From: Myxococcales bacterium
GTDB lineage: Bacteria; Myxococcota_A; Polyangia; Haliangiales; Haliangiaceae
Reading direction: 5' to 3'
NCBI GenBank assembly: GCA_016706545.1
Contig: JADJJK010000036.1
Span: 13,917-77,916 of the forward strand
DNA: 64,000 nucleotides
Shown: piece by piece, positions 1 to 10,417 of the stretch
Layout: the number at the start of each line of letters is the position of its first letter
Position numbering within the stretch: position 1 is the first letter of the stretch
The notes under the pieces: generated by a model
What the model was told of the DNA's origin: nothing
The model's database searches: none
Seen by the model: the letters and a program-made list of their open reading frames with translations, nothing else
Made by a program: the position numbers and the translations under genes

Positions 1-1
1 C

Positions 2-3000
2 GACCACCTGGTGATGCAGTACGACTGGCAAGCGCCGTACCCCAAGACCACGCTGCTCGAGTTCGATGGCCCGCTCGCCGAGCTGGGCGCGCCGCCGGCG
101 AGCTTTACCCCGGGCTCCCGGTGGCGGCAAACCGTGGAGGTGACCAACGGCCGCGGCGACGTGCGCTACCGCGCCAAGCGCCTGGACCTGGCGCAGTGGA
201 TCATCTCGGACTACCAGGAGCGCGATCCGGCGTCGCGCGTGGTGTTCCGCGGCCAGGCCACCCTGGCCAGCGCGCTCGAGCACGCGGCGCGCCCCGCCGG
301 CATGATCGGGCAGAGCCTGACCTACGATCCGCTCGGGCGCATGCTGGAGCAGGTGTTGCCCACCGGCGCGCACCGTACCTATACGTATGCGCCGTTCGAG
401 CGCACGGTGAGCGAGGACGGCCTGGCCATGGTGCGCCACGTGCTCGATGGCAAGGGCCGCCTGGTGCGCACCGAGCGCCAGCAAGGCAGCGAGCAGCAGG
501 CGGTGGACGCGGCCTACGACGCGGCCGGCCGCTTGACCCAGATGACGATCAACAGCGCGTTGACGCGCGCCTTCTCGTACGACAGCCTCGGCCGCCTGAT
601 CGCGACCACCGATCCGGATCTCGGACAGCAGGACATCGCCTACGACGACGCTGGCCGCGTGATCCTCGAGACCAACGCCACCGGTCAGTCCGTGTCCTAC
701 GGCTACGACGCGGCCGGCCGCTTGCTGACCCGCGACCTGGGCCCCGACCTGCGCTACCGCTTCCACTACGACGACGGCTACGAGTCCGGCGACAACCTGC
801 TCGGCCGGCTGGCCTGGGTCGAGGAGCCCACCGGTCGCGTCGAGCTCTCGTACGACGAGGCCGGGCGCACGAGCTGGGCGAAGCGGACCGTCGACACGCG
901 CAGCGCCTGGGAGCGCACGACGTACGCGCCCTCGGGCCTGGTGCTGTCGCGCACCTTCGACGATGGCCTGGCGCTGCCGCACAGCTACGACGCGGCCGGC
1001 CGGGTGATCGGCGTCGGCGGCTACTGGGCGGTGCAAGCCCAGGACGCATCCGGCGCCGTGCTCGCCGAGTCGTTCGGCAACGGCGCCAGCGCGGCCTACC
1101 AGCGCGACGCGCTGGGCCAGGTGGGGCGCGTCACCGTGCGCGACGCGCAGGCCGAGGCGGTGTACGACGTGGAGGTCACGCGCAACGTGTGGCGCGCGAT
1201 CAGCGCCGTCGTCGATCGCGATGGCGTGGGGCTCGATCACGACGCGACCTTCACCTACGACCCGTTCGCCCGCCTCACCGAGGCCACGCTGGGCCTCGCC
1301 GCGCCGTACCAGTTCTCGTACCAGTACGATGGCCTGCAGAACATGGTGGGGCGCAGCGCCGCCGGCCCCGCGCGGCTCGCGCTCCTCGACGGCTCGTATC
1401 GCTACGGCGAGAACGGCGCCGGGCCGCGCCAGCTCACCTCGGTGTTCGACAGCCAGGGCGCGCTCCATACCTTCACGTATGACGAGGCCGGGCGCCAGCG
1501 CACGCAGGACGGCTTGACCATGGAGTTCGACGCGCTCGACCAGCTCGTCAGGGTCACCGGCGCGCACAAGCTGCATGACGTGGTGCATGCCTACGGTTAC
1601 GACGGCCTGCGCGTGCGCACCCAGGGACCCGACGGCACCACGCTGTGGTTCTCCGAGTCGATGTCGGAGCGCAACGGCGTGCGCGAGCACGATCTGGTGA
1701 TCGGTGAGCGGGTGGTGGCGCGCATCGCGCTGGCCGAGATCGTTGGAGGCAAGAGCGCGGCGGCGGCGGCGATCGGCGGCGCGCTGGCGGCGCTGCCGTG
1801 GGCCGCGGCGCTCGCGCTGTGCGGCTACGTGGTGCTGGTGCCCGGGCGCCGGCGCCGCGCGCTGCGGCTGGGCGCGGTCGGCGCGGTGACCCTGCTGCTG
1901 GTCAACTGCACCGGCGGCGCCGGCCAAAGCCAGCGGACGAGCGCGTCGTGGATGTCGCATCGCGTGACCTACGTCCACCAGGGCTTTGGCGCCGGGCCCG
2001 CCCTGTTCACCGACGAGGCCGGCGCGCTGCTCGAGGAGCGACGCTACGAGCCGTTTGGCGAAGAGGTGGACGCGCGCCGCCAGTCGGGGGGCGGCTACGT
2101 GGTGGGCGCGCCCGATCTGGCGAGCCGGGATCTCAACTCGCTCAACAAGCGCACCGAGCCCACCACCGGCTGGTCGTATCACGGCGCGCGCTGGCTCGCC
2201 CCCGAGACCGGGCGCTGGCTCAGCGGTGATCCGCCGCTCAAGACCCCGGCCGCCTCGCAGCTCGCGGCGCCGTGGGGGCTGCATCCGTACCAGTACGTGG
2301 ATCAGAACCCGGTCCACTACTGGGACCCCGACGGCCACGACAAGAAGATCCTGCTGTTCATCGGCATCGGCGACACGCCCGAGGACGAGGCCAACGCGCT
2401 CATCGCCCAGGTCGGCGCGCAGGGCGTCGTCGCGATTAGCAGCAACCACGGCGCCAGCTCGCTGGTGACCGAGGACAACCAGAGCTATGACCTGTCCACC
2501 ACCCAGGGCATCGATCAGTTCAGCGCCGCGGTGGCGTTTCGCGGCACGAGCATCGCGGGCGCCATCCCTGCCAGCTTTCGCGCCGCGGCGATCTCGACGC
2601 TGCTCCAGAACTCCAACGAGATGTCGCGCGACGAGCTGGCGCAGGTGGTCTCGGTCTACGCCAGCGCGCAGCGCGGCGAGGTGGTCATCGAGCGGGTGGT
2701 GATCTCCGGCCACCACTTGCGCGGCGAGGACGACATCTGGAGCAGCTACGGCGACGCGCTGCATCGCAGCGAGCTCGCCACCTTGGCGACCCTGTTCCCC
2801 AAGGCGGCCGCCGGGGTCAAAGATCTGGGCTTCTCGAGCTGCAACACGCTCACCGGCAGGGCGGACTACCGGTCGGTCAAGCGCATGTTCCCCAAGCTCG
2901 ACACGGTGTGGGGCTACACCGGCTATAGTCCTGCCACCCATACCGGCGCCATCGAACACATGCAGCGCTGGGAACAGGCCACGCGCGACGAGCGCTCGCG

Positions 3001-3070
3001 GCTCAGCGGAGACGAAGCGGATGGCATCAGGAAATCGGACAATGTGCGGGTCAAGAACTACGGTCGCTAG
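2..3070 (+). CDS. Rhs/YD-repeat protein, 3' part, with polymorphic C-terminal domain
   Basis: The frame is open at the left edge, so the gene begins outside the window and the first in-window start (GTG at 11) is probably not the real one. About ten YD motifs of the type YDAAGRLL or YDEAGRTS fill the first 520 residues seen. A hydrophobic segment (about residues 578-635, counted from position 11) follows, then the Rhs core (about 720-777: GARWLAPETGRWLSGDPP, then YQYVDQNPV and WDPDGH). Rhs proteins normally form a shell around a C-terminal toxin released after this core. The roughly 240-residue tail after DPDGH is not a nuclease I recognise. It holds SGHH (His901/902) and GFSSCNT (Cys944), resembling the His-Cys dyad of clan CD (caspase-like) peptidases. 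The Rhs call is firm; the peptidase idea is inference. The next gene overlaps its 3' end by 50 bases. Confidence 0.9.
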   Translation, partial: DHLVMQYDWQAPYPKTTLLEFDGPLAELGAPPASFTPGSRWRQTVEVTNGRGDVRYRAKRLDLAQWIISDYQERDPASRVVFRGQATLASALEHAARPAGMIGQSLTYDPLGRMLEQVLPTGAHRTYTYAPFERTVSEDGLAMVRHVLDGKGRLVRTERQQGSEQQAVDAAYDAAGRLTQMTINSALTRAFSYDSLGRLIATTDPDLGQQDIAYDDAGRVILETNATGQSVSYGYDAAGRLLTRDLGPDLRYRFHYDDGYESGDNLLGRLAWVEEPTGRVELSYDEAGRTSWAKRTVDTRSAWERTTYAPSGLVLSRTFDDGLALPHSYDAAGRVIGVGGYWAVQAQDASGAVLAESFGNGASAAYQRDALGQVGRVTVRDAQAEAVYDVEVTRNVWRAISAVVDRDGVGLDHDATFTYDPFARLTEATLGLAAPYQFSYQYDGLQNMVGRSAAGPARLALLDGSYRYGENGAGPRQLTSVFDSQGALHTFTYDEAGRQRTQDGLTMEFDALDQLVRVTGAHKLHDVVHAYGYDGLRVRTQGPDGTTLWFSESMSERNGVREHDLVIGERVVARIALAEIVGGKSAAAAAIGGALAALPWAAALALCGYVVLVPGRRRRALRLGAVGAVTLLLVNCTGGAGQSQRTSASWMSHRVTYVHQGFGAGPALFTDEAGALLEERRYEPFGEEVDARRQSGGGYVVGAPDLASRDLNSLNKRTEPTTGWSYHGARWLAPETGRWLSGDPPLKTPAASQLAAPWGLHPYQYVDQNPVHYWDPDGHDKKILLFIGIGDTPEDEANALIAQVGAQGVVAISSNHGASSLVTEDNQSYDLSTTQGIDQFSAAVAFRGTSIAGAIPASFRAAAISTLLQNSNEMSRDELAQVVSVYASAQRGEVVIERVVISGHHLRGEDDIWSSYGDALHRSELATLATLFPKAAAGVKDLGFSSCNTLTGRADYRSVKRMFPKLDTVWGYTGYSPATHTGAIEHMQRWEQATRDERSRLSGDEADGIRKSDNVRVKNYGR

Positions 3071-3824
3071 CGCGGTCGTCCTGGCGCTGGCTGCCGCGCC
3101 GGTCTCGGCCGAGCCGCGCGCCGCCGCCCCGGCGGTGGTGCGGCTCGAGGCCGGTTGCGTCACGCTCGGCCCGGCCCAGCCGTTCAACGTGCTGGCGCCG
3201 CGTCAGGTGTGTCTGCCCGCGTTCGAGCTGGATCGCACCGAGGTCACGGTGGCGGCGTACCGCGCGTGCGTCGAGGCTGGCGCGTGCGCCGCGCCGGCGG
3301 TCACCGACGAGCGCTGCACCTACGCGCGCGACAAGAGCGGGCGTCACCCGGTCAACTGCGTCAGCTACGAAGAGGCTGCGGGGTACTGCGCCTGGCGCGG
3401 CCAGCGCTTGCCCGCGCTCGATGAGTGGGAGCGCGCGGCGCGCGGCCCCGGCAGCGCCACCTATCCGTGGGGCGAGGCCGAGCCCAGCGATCGCCTGGCG
3501 GCCAGGCATCGCCACGATCACCAGGCCGGCCTGCCCACCTCGCCGGTGTGCTCGCGTCCGCGCGGCCACTCGGCCGAAGGGGCGTGCGATCTGGCGGGCA
3601 ACGTCGCCGAGTACGTGGCCGGCTTCTGGCTTGGCGAGCCGTTCACCCCGGCGGCGGAGCCGGCCGGCCCGCTGCCGGCCCGCGGCGCGCGCATCCTGCG
3701 CGGCGGCTCGGTCGCCTCGGGCGATGCGCACCTGCGCGGCTGGATGCGCGATCGTCGCCCTGCCACCGCGCGGCCCGGCGCTGGCACCGGCTTTCGCTGC
3801 GCCCGCGACGTCGCTGCACGCTAG
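3021..3824 (+). CDS. secreted FGE-sulfatase (SUMF1-like) domain protein
   Basis: 267 residues with a signal peptide (hydrophobic core VVLALAAAPVSA) and one formylglycine-generating-enzyme-type domain. Visible family motifs in order are LPALDEWERAARG, YPWG, DLAGNVAEYVAG, LRGGS and the C-terminal GFRCARD. Some members oxidise a sulfatase cysteine; most relatives in myxobacterial genomes are uncharacterised surface or regulatory proteins, so catalysis should not be assumed. GGAGA lies 8 bases before the ATG at 3021; a second ATG at 3042, also with a GGAAA, gives a shorter leader. Either start lies inside the Rhs gene, so the two are probably translated from one mRNA. Because it directly follows an Rhs tail it could be a cognate partner, but nothing in its sequence shows immunity function. 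Confidence 0.85.
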   Translation: MASGNRTMCGSRTTVASAVVLALAAAPVSAEPRAAAPAVVRLEAGCVTLGPAQPFNVLAPRQVCLPAFELDRTEVTVAAYRACVEAGACAAPAVTDERCTYARDKSGRHPVNCVSYEEAAGYCAWRGQRLPALDEWERAARGPGSATYPWGEAEPSDRLAARHRHDHQAGLPTSPVCSRPRGHSAEGACDLAGNVAEYVAGFWLGEPFTPAAEPAGPLPARGARILRGGSVASGDAHLRGWMRDRRPATARPGAGTGFRCARDVAAR

Positions 3825-3949
3825 AGGCAGCTTGGCCGCGCGGAGTCGCGGACGTCGCTGCGGTCGCGGCCAGCGCTGCGGTCGCGGCCAGCGCTACGGT
3901 CGCGGCCAGCGCGGCCAGCGCCGACAGCCGACCGCGCCGACCGCGCGGC
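3825..3949. repeat. 18-nt tandem repeat in a convergent gap
   Basis: Three head-to-tail copies of GCTGCGGTCGCGGCCAGC occupy 3857-3910 (the third has one change, GCTACGG), with a partial copy after them. They fill most of the 125-base gap between the stop of the FGE-like gene (plus strand) and the stop of the kinase-like gene (minus strand). The unit is GC-rich and can fold, so it could act as a bidirectional terminator; that is inference. Confidence 0.85.
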
Positions 3950-4594
3950 TCAGGCCGGCGTCAGGTGCAGCACGAAGCTGCAGCCCCGGCCCGGCGTCAC
4001 CACGCCATCGAGGGTGCCGCTCCACTGCGCGAGCAGCGCCACCAGCGCCGCGCGCTCGGAGCTGGGCAGCTCCATCCCCTGCCCGCTGTCGGCGACGGTG
4101 ACGCACACGGCCCCGCCCTCCACGAAGGTCCGCACCGAGATCGCCGCGCCGGCCACCCCGTGCGCGGACTGCGCGCACAGAAACAGCAGGCGGGTCACCA
4201 CCAGGGCCAGCGCGCCGGGCGCGGCCTGCACCGGCGGCGTGGCCCCCACGTCGGCGAGCAGCTCCACGCCCGCCTGCTTCATCGCCAGCAGGTTGAGCGC
4301 CACCTCCACCTCGTGCGCGCAGTCCACCTGCGCTGCGCCCCCCGCCGGCGGCGACAACACGAGCTGCACGTCGTCGAGCTGACGCACCAGCAGGGTGGCC
4401 TCCAGGTAGGCGTCGCCCAGCTCGTGGCGCAGCCCCTGCAACGCCACCCAGGGATACGGCGTCGGCCCGGTCGACGAGGCCACGTAGCGGTCGAGGTGGT
4501 CGACGAGCAACGCGAGCCGGTCGCGCAGCCCGCGCATCGGCGCCGCCAGCTCGCCCGCCAGCTCGCCGGCCAGGAGCCCGCGGACGTCCTTCAC
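3950..4594 (-). CDS. degenerate histidine-kinase-like ATPase protein
   Basis: 214 residues from a GTG start whose bases overlap the stop of the upstream peptidase gene (GTGA, 4-base overlap), so the two are translationally coupled. The layout is a helical dimerisation-like region (about 1-75) followed by a GHKL-type ATPase domain. The G1 box is present (DSGQGM), as is a terminal GRGCSFVLHL typical of the last kinase motif. Two hallmarks are missing: the phospho-accepting His of the H-box (the expected HELxxPL reads GELAAPM) and the Asn of the N-box (LLFLCAQSAHG where NLLxNA is usual). No sensor or membrane segment is seen. It could be a pseudokinase or a phosphate-transfer scaffold acting with the peptidase gene. 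The fold assignment is fairly sure; the function is not. Confidence 0.8.
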   Translation of the reverse strand: MKDVRGLLAGELAGELAAPMRGLRDRLALLVDHLDRYVASSTGPTPYPWVALQGLRHELGDAYLEATLLVRQLDDVQLVLSPPAGGAAQVDCAHEVEVALNLLAMKQAGVELLADVGATPPVQAAPGALALVVTRLLFLCAQSAHGVAGAAISVRTFVEGGAVCVTVADSGQGMELPSSERAALVALLAQWSGTLDGVVTPGRGCSFVLHLTPA

Positions 4595-7506
4595 AGCGCC
4601 CCCGTCAACAGCATCCAGGTCTCGGTCAACCCCTTGTCGCCCAGCCCGCGCGCCACCCCGACCTCCAGCGTCCCGGCCTCGAAGAACCCCAGCACCAGAT
4701 CCAGCCGCAGCGCCGCGCCCACCGACGTGCGCACCGAGTCCGCGGTGGGATCGCCGTCCCACGCCGCCGCCGCGTCCAGCAGCGCCGCCACGTGCAGCCG
4801 CTGCGCGTACACCGGCAGCGTCTGCAGGCCGCGCTCCACGTTCCACAGGAGCTGGCGCAGCTCGGCGCCGAGCAGATGAAACTGGTTCCCCGCCACCGCG
4901 CGCGCCGGATAGCCGCGCAGCGTGCCCACCGTGCTCGCGCGCGTGCTGTTGAGCACGGCTGACACCAGGTCCCCAGGGGGCAGCCCGCCCAGGCTGTAGC
5001 TGCCGGTGCGCACCAGGTCGCCGCCGCGGATCGCGCCCGCCACGCGCAGCGCCAGCGTCGGGCCGCGGCCTCCGCCCGGGAGCTGCTGATACCAGCGCCC
5101 GGTGTAGCTGGCGGTGATGGCGCGGTAGGTCGCCCCCAGCTCGGGCAGATCGAGCCGCAGCCCCACCGAGACGTCCCCGCCCTGCTGAGGGCCAATCCCT
5201 TGCACCGTGGAGTCGAGCGCCGAGTACGACATCCTCACGCCCAGGCCTGCCTGCAGCGTGTTGGTGAGCGGTCGCCGCGGCAGCCGGTCGTTGGGATCTG
5301 GGCTGTCGTCCGGCTTCTCCAGGAGCCGCGAGTAGTCCATCGCGTAGTCAAACGACAGAAACCACGACGCGCCAGGCCGCCGCTGCCCCGGCAGCCCCAG
5401 CGCCAGCGAGCCGCTCCACACCTCTTCGCGGTAGGACCGGCCAAGCCCGTCCACTCGAAACCCCGAGCGCTCCGCCGCCGTCCGACCGCCGGACATCCGC
5501 ACTGGCACCACCCAGCCGTTGTAGCCGTACGAGCCGGCCACGTTCAGGTCGGCGCGCGGCAGCACCAGCCCGGTCGCCAGCGAGTAGCCATGCAACCCCA
5601 CCGCGTCGCCACCGCTGGTGCGCACGGTGGTGTACGAGCCCTTGGCGGTGGACAGCACCTCGTAGCTCCAGGTCTGCGGCGCCAGCGTCTCCAGCGCGCG
5701 GTAGGGCCGCGGCGCGCTCACCTCCGCCTCGCGGTCGTCCACCACCACCGGGGCCGGCCGGTCGTCGAGGTACGGCGGCGCCCGCCGCCACGAGGGCGGC
5801 GCCACCATCAGCTCGTGCAGGTCGTAGCCGCGGTCGCTCAGCACCCGATACGCCAGGCGCGTGCCGTCGGGCGAGACCGTGGGCTGGTAGGCGCCGCCGA
5901 GCACCTCGGTCACCTGCCACAGCTCGCGCGATCGCAGGTCGTACGCCAGGAGGTTGCTTATGCCGGTGCGGTCGCTGTCGAAGTAGAGCCAGCGGCCATC
6001 GGGCGAGAACACCGGCGAGCCATCGAGCGCCCGGTCCGACGTCACCTCGGTCACCTTCCCGCTCGCCAGCTCCACCAGCAGGATGTCGCGCCAACCGCCA
6101 GCGCGCCACGCCGAGAACGCGAGCTGCGCGCCATCGGGGGACCACGCCGGCTGATAGGCCTGCTCGAACGGCCGACCGCGCCACACCACCTGCGCGGCGA
6201 CCGGCGTGTGGGGCTCGCCCATCGGCACCAGCGGCGACACCGTGAGCACGCTGGTCGAGGCCAGGTTCTGCGAGTACGCCACCCGGCGCCCATCGGGCGA
6301 CACCGCCGGATCTCTCGCGCGCTGCCGCCGCGTCACCTGCGCGGGCGGACCTCCCGCGGCGCTGCGCAAGAACAGATCCTGCACCTGGAACTGGTCCTGA
6401 TAGGACCGCGACTGCTCGAACACCAGCGCGCCATCGCGCGCGAGATCGTAGTGTCCGAGCGCGTCGAGGTGCAAGACCTCCACCGCCTGCGAGGCGTCGC
6501 CCCCCACCGGCATCTTGCGCAGCGAGGTCACCTCGCGCCCATTTCCGGAGAGCCACCACAGCCACTTGCCGTCGGGCGCATACAGCGGGCGCCAGTTGAG
6601 CTCGCCGCCGTCGGTCAGCGGGCGCCCCGTCCGCGCGCCGCGCCGCGACACCGCCTGCTCCTGCAGCGCGTAGCGATCCCGCAGGTGCAGCATCCAGTCG
6701 TCAAACAGCTCCGGGAACGAGCGCCCCACCGCCTCCATCGCTTGCCGGCTGAGCGCGAACGGCACCGGGTACGCGCCCTGCGCGTGGCTCATGGCCGCCA
6801 GCTTGTCGTCGCCAAACCGGTCGAACACGTAGCGCAAAAACGCCGAGCCATGCAGGTAGGCGATGTTGCCCCGCGGATACAGCCGCGGCGCGCCGGTCAC
6901 CTGATCTAGCCGCAGCGGGCGGTTGGCCAGCACCGCGCTGCGCAGCAGGCCGTCAAACTCGGTCTGGCGCGTGCGCCCCCCGGCGCCGCGCTTGGACTCC
7001 TCGTAGGTGGCGATGCCCTCGATGATCCAGCGCGGCATGATCTGGTTGGGCGCCCAGATCTTGCCAAAGATCGCGTTGTAGAAGAGCGGGAGTCCGGACA
7101 TCGTGTCCAGATGCAGGACGTGCGTGTACTCGTGGGTCACCAGCGAGTACAGCCAGTCATCGTGATCGGCCAGCGCGGAGGATCCGTGCGGCGCGGTCGC
7201 GAACAGCGTGATCGCGTTGCGTGGCGCCACGTTGGCAAAGCCGTTGGCGCCGTCGGTGTCGTCGTTCACCACCACCAGCGTCTTGCCCGCCGGCGCGTGG
7301 CGCAGGGCCGGCGCCAGCGTGTCGTGCGCGCGCTCCGCCACCACCCCGACCCGCCGCGCGATGGCGTCGAGCGGAACGGGATAGTGGATCACGAAGTGCG
7401 CGGTCTCCACCGTGCGCCACTGCCGGTCAGGATCTCCTGCGCGCGCCACCCCGGTGAAGGTCAGCGCCCACCAGGCCAGCGCGCTGACCAGGAGCCGGTG
7501 CGTCAC
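4591..7506 (-). CDS. secreted zinc metalloprotease with TolB-like propeller and C-terminal barrel
   Basis: 971 residues. The GTG at 7506 was chosen because it starts a clean signal peptide (THRLLVSALAWWALTFTGVARA) and lies 4 bases after the ptsI stop; longer versions run into ptsI. The N-terminal third resembles peptidase MA-type gluzincins: HEYTH at residues 125-129, followed by WIIEGIATYEES, which supplies the third zinc-ligand glutamate. The middle (about 290-560) has WD40/PD40-type strands (SPDGRRVAYS, SPDGAQLAFS, SPDGRWLYF). The C-terminal 370 residues are rich in alternating Gly/aromatic strands (LALGLPG, GLGVRMSYS) and end in a hydrophobic residue, like an outer-membrane barrel. This suggests a surface-anchored protease. 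Substrate unknown. It is continuous with the PTS cluster upstream and coupled to the kinase-like gene downstream. Confidence 0.85.
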   Translation of the reverse strand: MTHRLLVSALAWWALTFTGVARAGDPDRQWRTVETAHFVIHYPVPLDAIARRVGVVAERAHDTLAPALRHAPAGKTLVVVNDDTDGANGFANVAPRNAITLFATAPHGSSALADHDDWLYSLVTHEYTHVLHLDTMSGLPLFYNAIFGKIWAPNQIMPRWIIEGIATYEESKRGAGGRTRQTEFDGLLRSAVLANRPLRLDQVTGAPRLYPRGNIAYLHGSAFLRYVFDRFGDDKLAAMSHAQGAYPVPFALSRQAMEAVGRSFPELFDDWMLHLRDRYALQEQAVSRRGARTGRPLTDGGELNWRPLYAPDGKWLWWLSGNGREVTSLRKMPVGGDASQAVEVLHLDALGHYDLARDGALVFEQSRSYQDQFQVQDLFLRSAAGGPPAQVTRRQRARDPAVSPDGRRVAYSQNLASTSVLTVSPLVPMGEPHTPVAAQVVWRGRPFEQAYQPAWSPDGAQLAFSAWRAGGWRDILLVELASGKVTEVTSDRALDGSPVFSPDGRWLYFDSDRTGISNLLAYDLRSRELWQVTEVLGGAYQPTVSPDGTRLAYRVLSDRGYDLHELMVAPPSWRRAPPYLDDRPAPVVVDDREAEVSAPRPYRALETLAPQTWSYEVLSTAKGSYTTVRTSGGDAVGLHGYSLATGLVLPRADLNVAGSYGYNGWVVPVRMSGGRTAAERSGFRVDGLGRSYREEVWSGSLALGLPGQRRPGASWFLSFDYAMDYSRLLEKPDDSPDPNDRLPRRPLTNTLQAGLGVRMSYSALDSTVQGIGPQQGGDVSVGLRLDLPELGATYRAITASYTGRWYQQLPGGGRGPTLALRVAGAIRGGDLVRTGSYSLGGLPPGDLVSAVLNSTRASTVGTLRGYPARAVAGNQFHLLGAELRQLLWNVERGLQTLPVYAQRLHVAALLDAAAAWDGDPTADSVRTSVGAALRLDLVLGFFEAGTLEVGVARGLGDKGLTETWMLLTGAL

Positions 7507-7510
7507 GCTC

Positions 7511-9289
<1,779 letters not shown>

Positions 9290-9291
9290 CT

Positions 9292-9579
9292 TCAGCGATC
9301 CTCCCCGAACTTGTCCTCGATGAGCTTGGCCAGGGCGACCACCGCCTCGGCGGCCCGGTCACCGCGCGCTCGCAGCATCACCTGTGAGCCCTTGCTGGCC
9401 ACCAGCATGAGCACACCCATGATGCTCTTGCCGTTGACCTCGTGGCCGTCCTTGGAGATGATCACCTCACATCCGAACTTGCCGGCGAGCTGCACGAACT
9501 TGGTGGCGGCTCGGGCATGCATGCCTAGCTCGTTCTGGATGGTGATGGTCCGCGAGACCGATTCGTCGTTTGCCATCAT
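9292..9579 (-). CDS. ptsH: HPr phosphocarrier protein
   Basis: 95 residues. It carries the Enzyme I phosphate on His21 (motif LGMHARAATKFV) and has the regulatory serine Ser52 (NGKSIMGVLML), the site used by HPr kinase. The first of two adjacent ATGs (9579) gives a 4-base ATGA overlap with the rapZ stop, so I use it; the second lies 3 bases downstream. Retention of the Ser site fits the neighbouring hprK gene. Confidence 0.96.
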   Translation of the reverse strand: MMANDESVSRTITIQNELGMHARAATKFVQLAGKFGCEVIISKDGHEVNGKSIMGVLMLVASKGSQVMLRARGDRAAEAVVALAKLIEDKFGEDR

Positions 9580-10415
9580 TCGCCCCGGTCTACGTCGCGA
9601 TGACGTACCAAGATGTCCCACTCGCCCGCCAGGCGACGCCGCAGCTCCTCGATCACCGCGACCGACCTGTGCCGGCCGCCCGTACACCCCACCGCGATCG
9701 TCACGTACAACTTTCCTTCGCTCTGAAAGTGAGGCAGCGCGAAGCGCAGGAGCCGCTCGATGTGCTCCACCATCTGCATGCCCTCACCGCTCGCGAACAC
9801 GTAGCGCGCCACCTCTGGATCACGACCATCGCGGTGCGTGAGCGACGCCTCGAAGTACGGGTTCGGCAAGAACCGCACGTCGAACACCAGGTTGAACTCC
9901 ACCGGCAGCCCATGCTTGAAGCCGAACGACACCATCGTCACCGCCAGCCGTCCCTGGCGCGCGTAGCGATCCTGGATGATCGCCTTTAGCTGGTGCATGT
10001 TGAGGTTGGAGGTGTCCACCAACGCGGCGCCCTGCCGCAGCTCGGTCATCACCTCGCGATCGCGCCGCACCCCATCAGCGAGATCGTCCCCGGACAGCGG
10101 ATGGCGCCGGCGCGTCTCGGAGAAGCGGCGCAGCAGGACCTCGTCGTTGGCCTCGAGGAACAGCACCTCGAGCCGGTGCCCGGCGCCGCGCAGCGTGGTG
10201 AGCTGCTCCCGCCAGGCCAGGAGATGTCGGCGCTGCCGCGAGTCGATGGCGATGGCCAGCTTGTCGAAGTCCCCCTCCTGCGCCATGCGCTCGACCAGCG
10301 CGCTGACCATCGGCACCGGGATGTTGTCCACGCAGAAGAACTCGACGTCCTCCAGCGCGCGCAGCGCGGTGCTCTTCCCGGCGCCCGACAGCCCTGTGAC
10401 GATGACGATCTGCAT
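9576..10415 (-). CDS. rapZ: RNase adapter / nucleotide-binding protein RapZ
   Basis: 279 residues. P-loop GLSGAGKST at residues 8-16; downstream FCVDNIPVPMV and SFGFKHGLPVEFNLVFDVRFLPNPYF are characteristic of the RapZ/YvcJ family, as is the C-terminal GCTGGRHRSVA. In enterobacteria RapZ guides RNase E to the GlmZ small RNA and binds glucosamine-6-phosphate; whether it does so here is unknown. It sits 2 bases after hprK and overlaps ptsH, the usual arrangement in PTS-Ntr clusters. Confidence 0.95.
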   Translation of the reverse strand: MQIVIVTGLSGAGKSTALRALEDVEFFCVDNIPVPMVSALVERMAQEGDFDKLAIAIDSRQRRHLLAWREQLTTLRGAGHRLEVLFLEANDEVLLRRFSETRRRHPLSGDDLADGVRRDREVMTELRQGAALVDTSNLNMHQLKAIIQDRYARQGRLAVTMVSFGFKHGLPVEFNLVFDVRFLPNPYFEASLTHRDGRDPEVARYVFASGEGMQMVEHIERLLRFALPHFQSEGKLYVTIAVGCTGGRHRSVAVIEELRRRLAGEWDILVRHRDVDRGE

Positions 10416-10417
10416 GG

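Noticed and set aside
5200..6909. 569-residue open frame opposite the protease gene
   Set aside because: Arg/His/Gln-rich composition typical of a reverse-strand shadow; the other strand has clear motifs.
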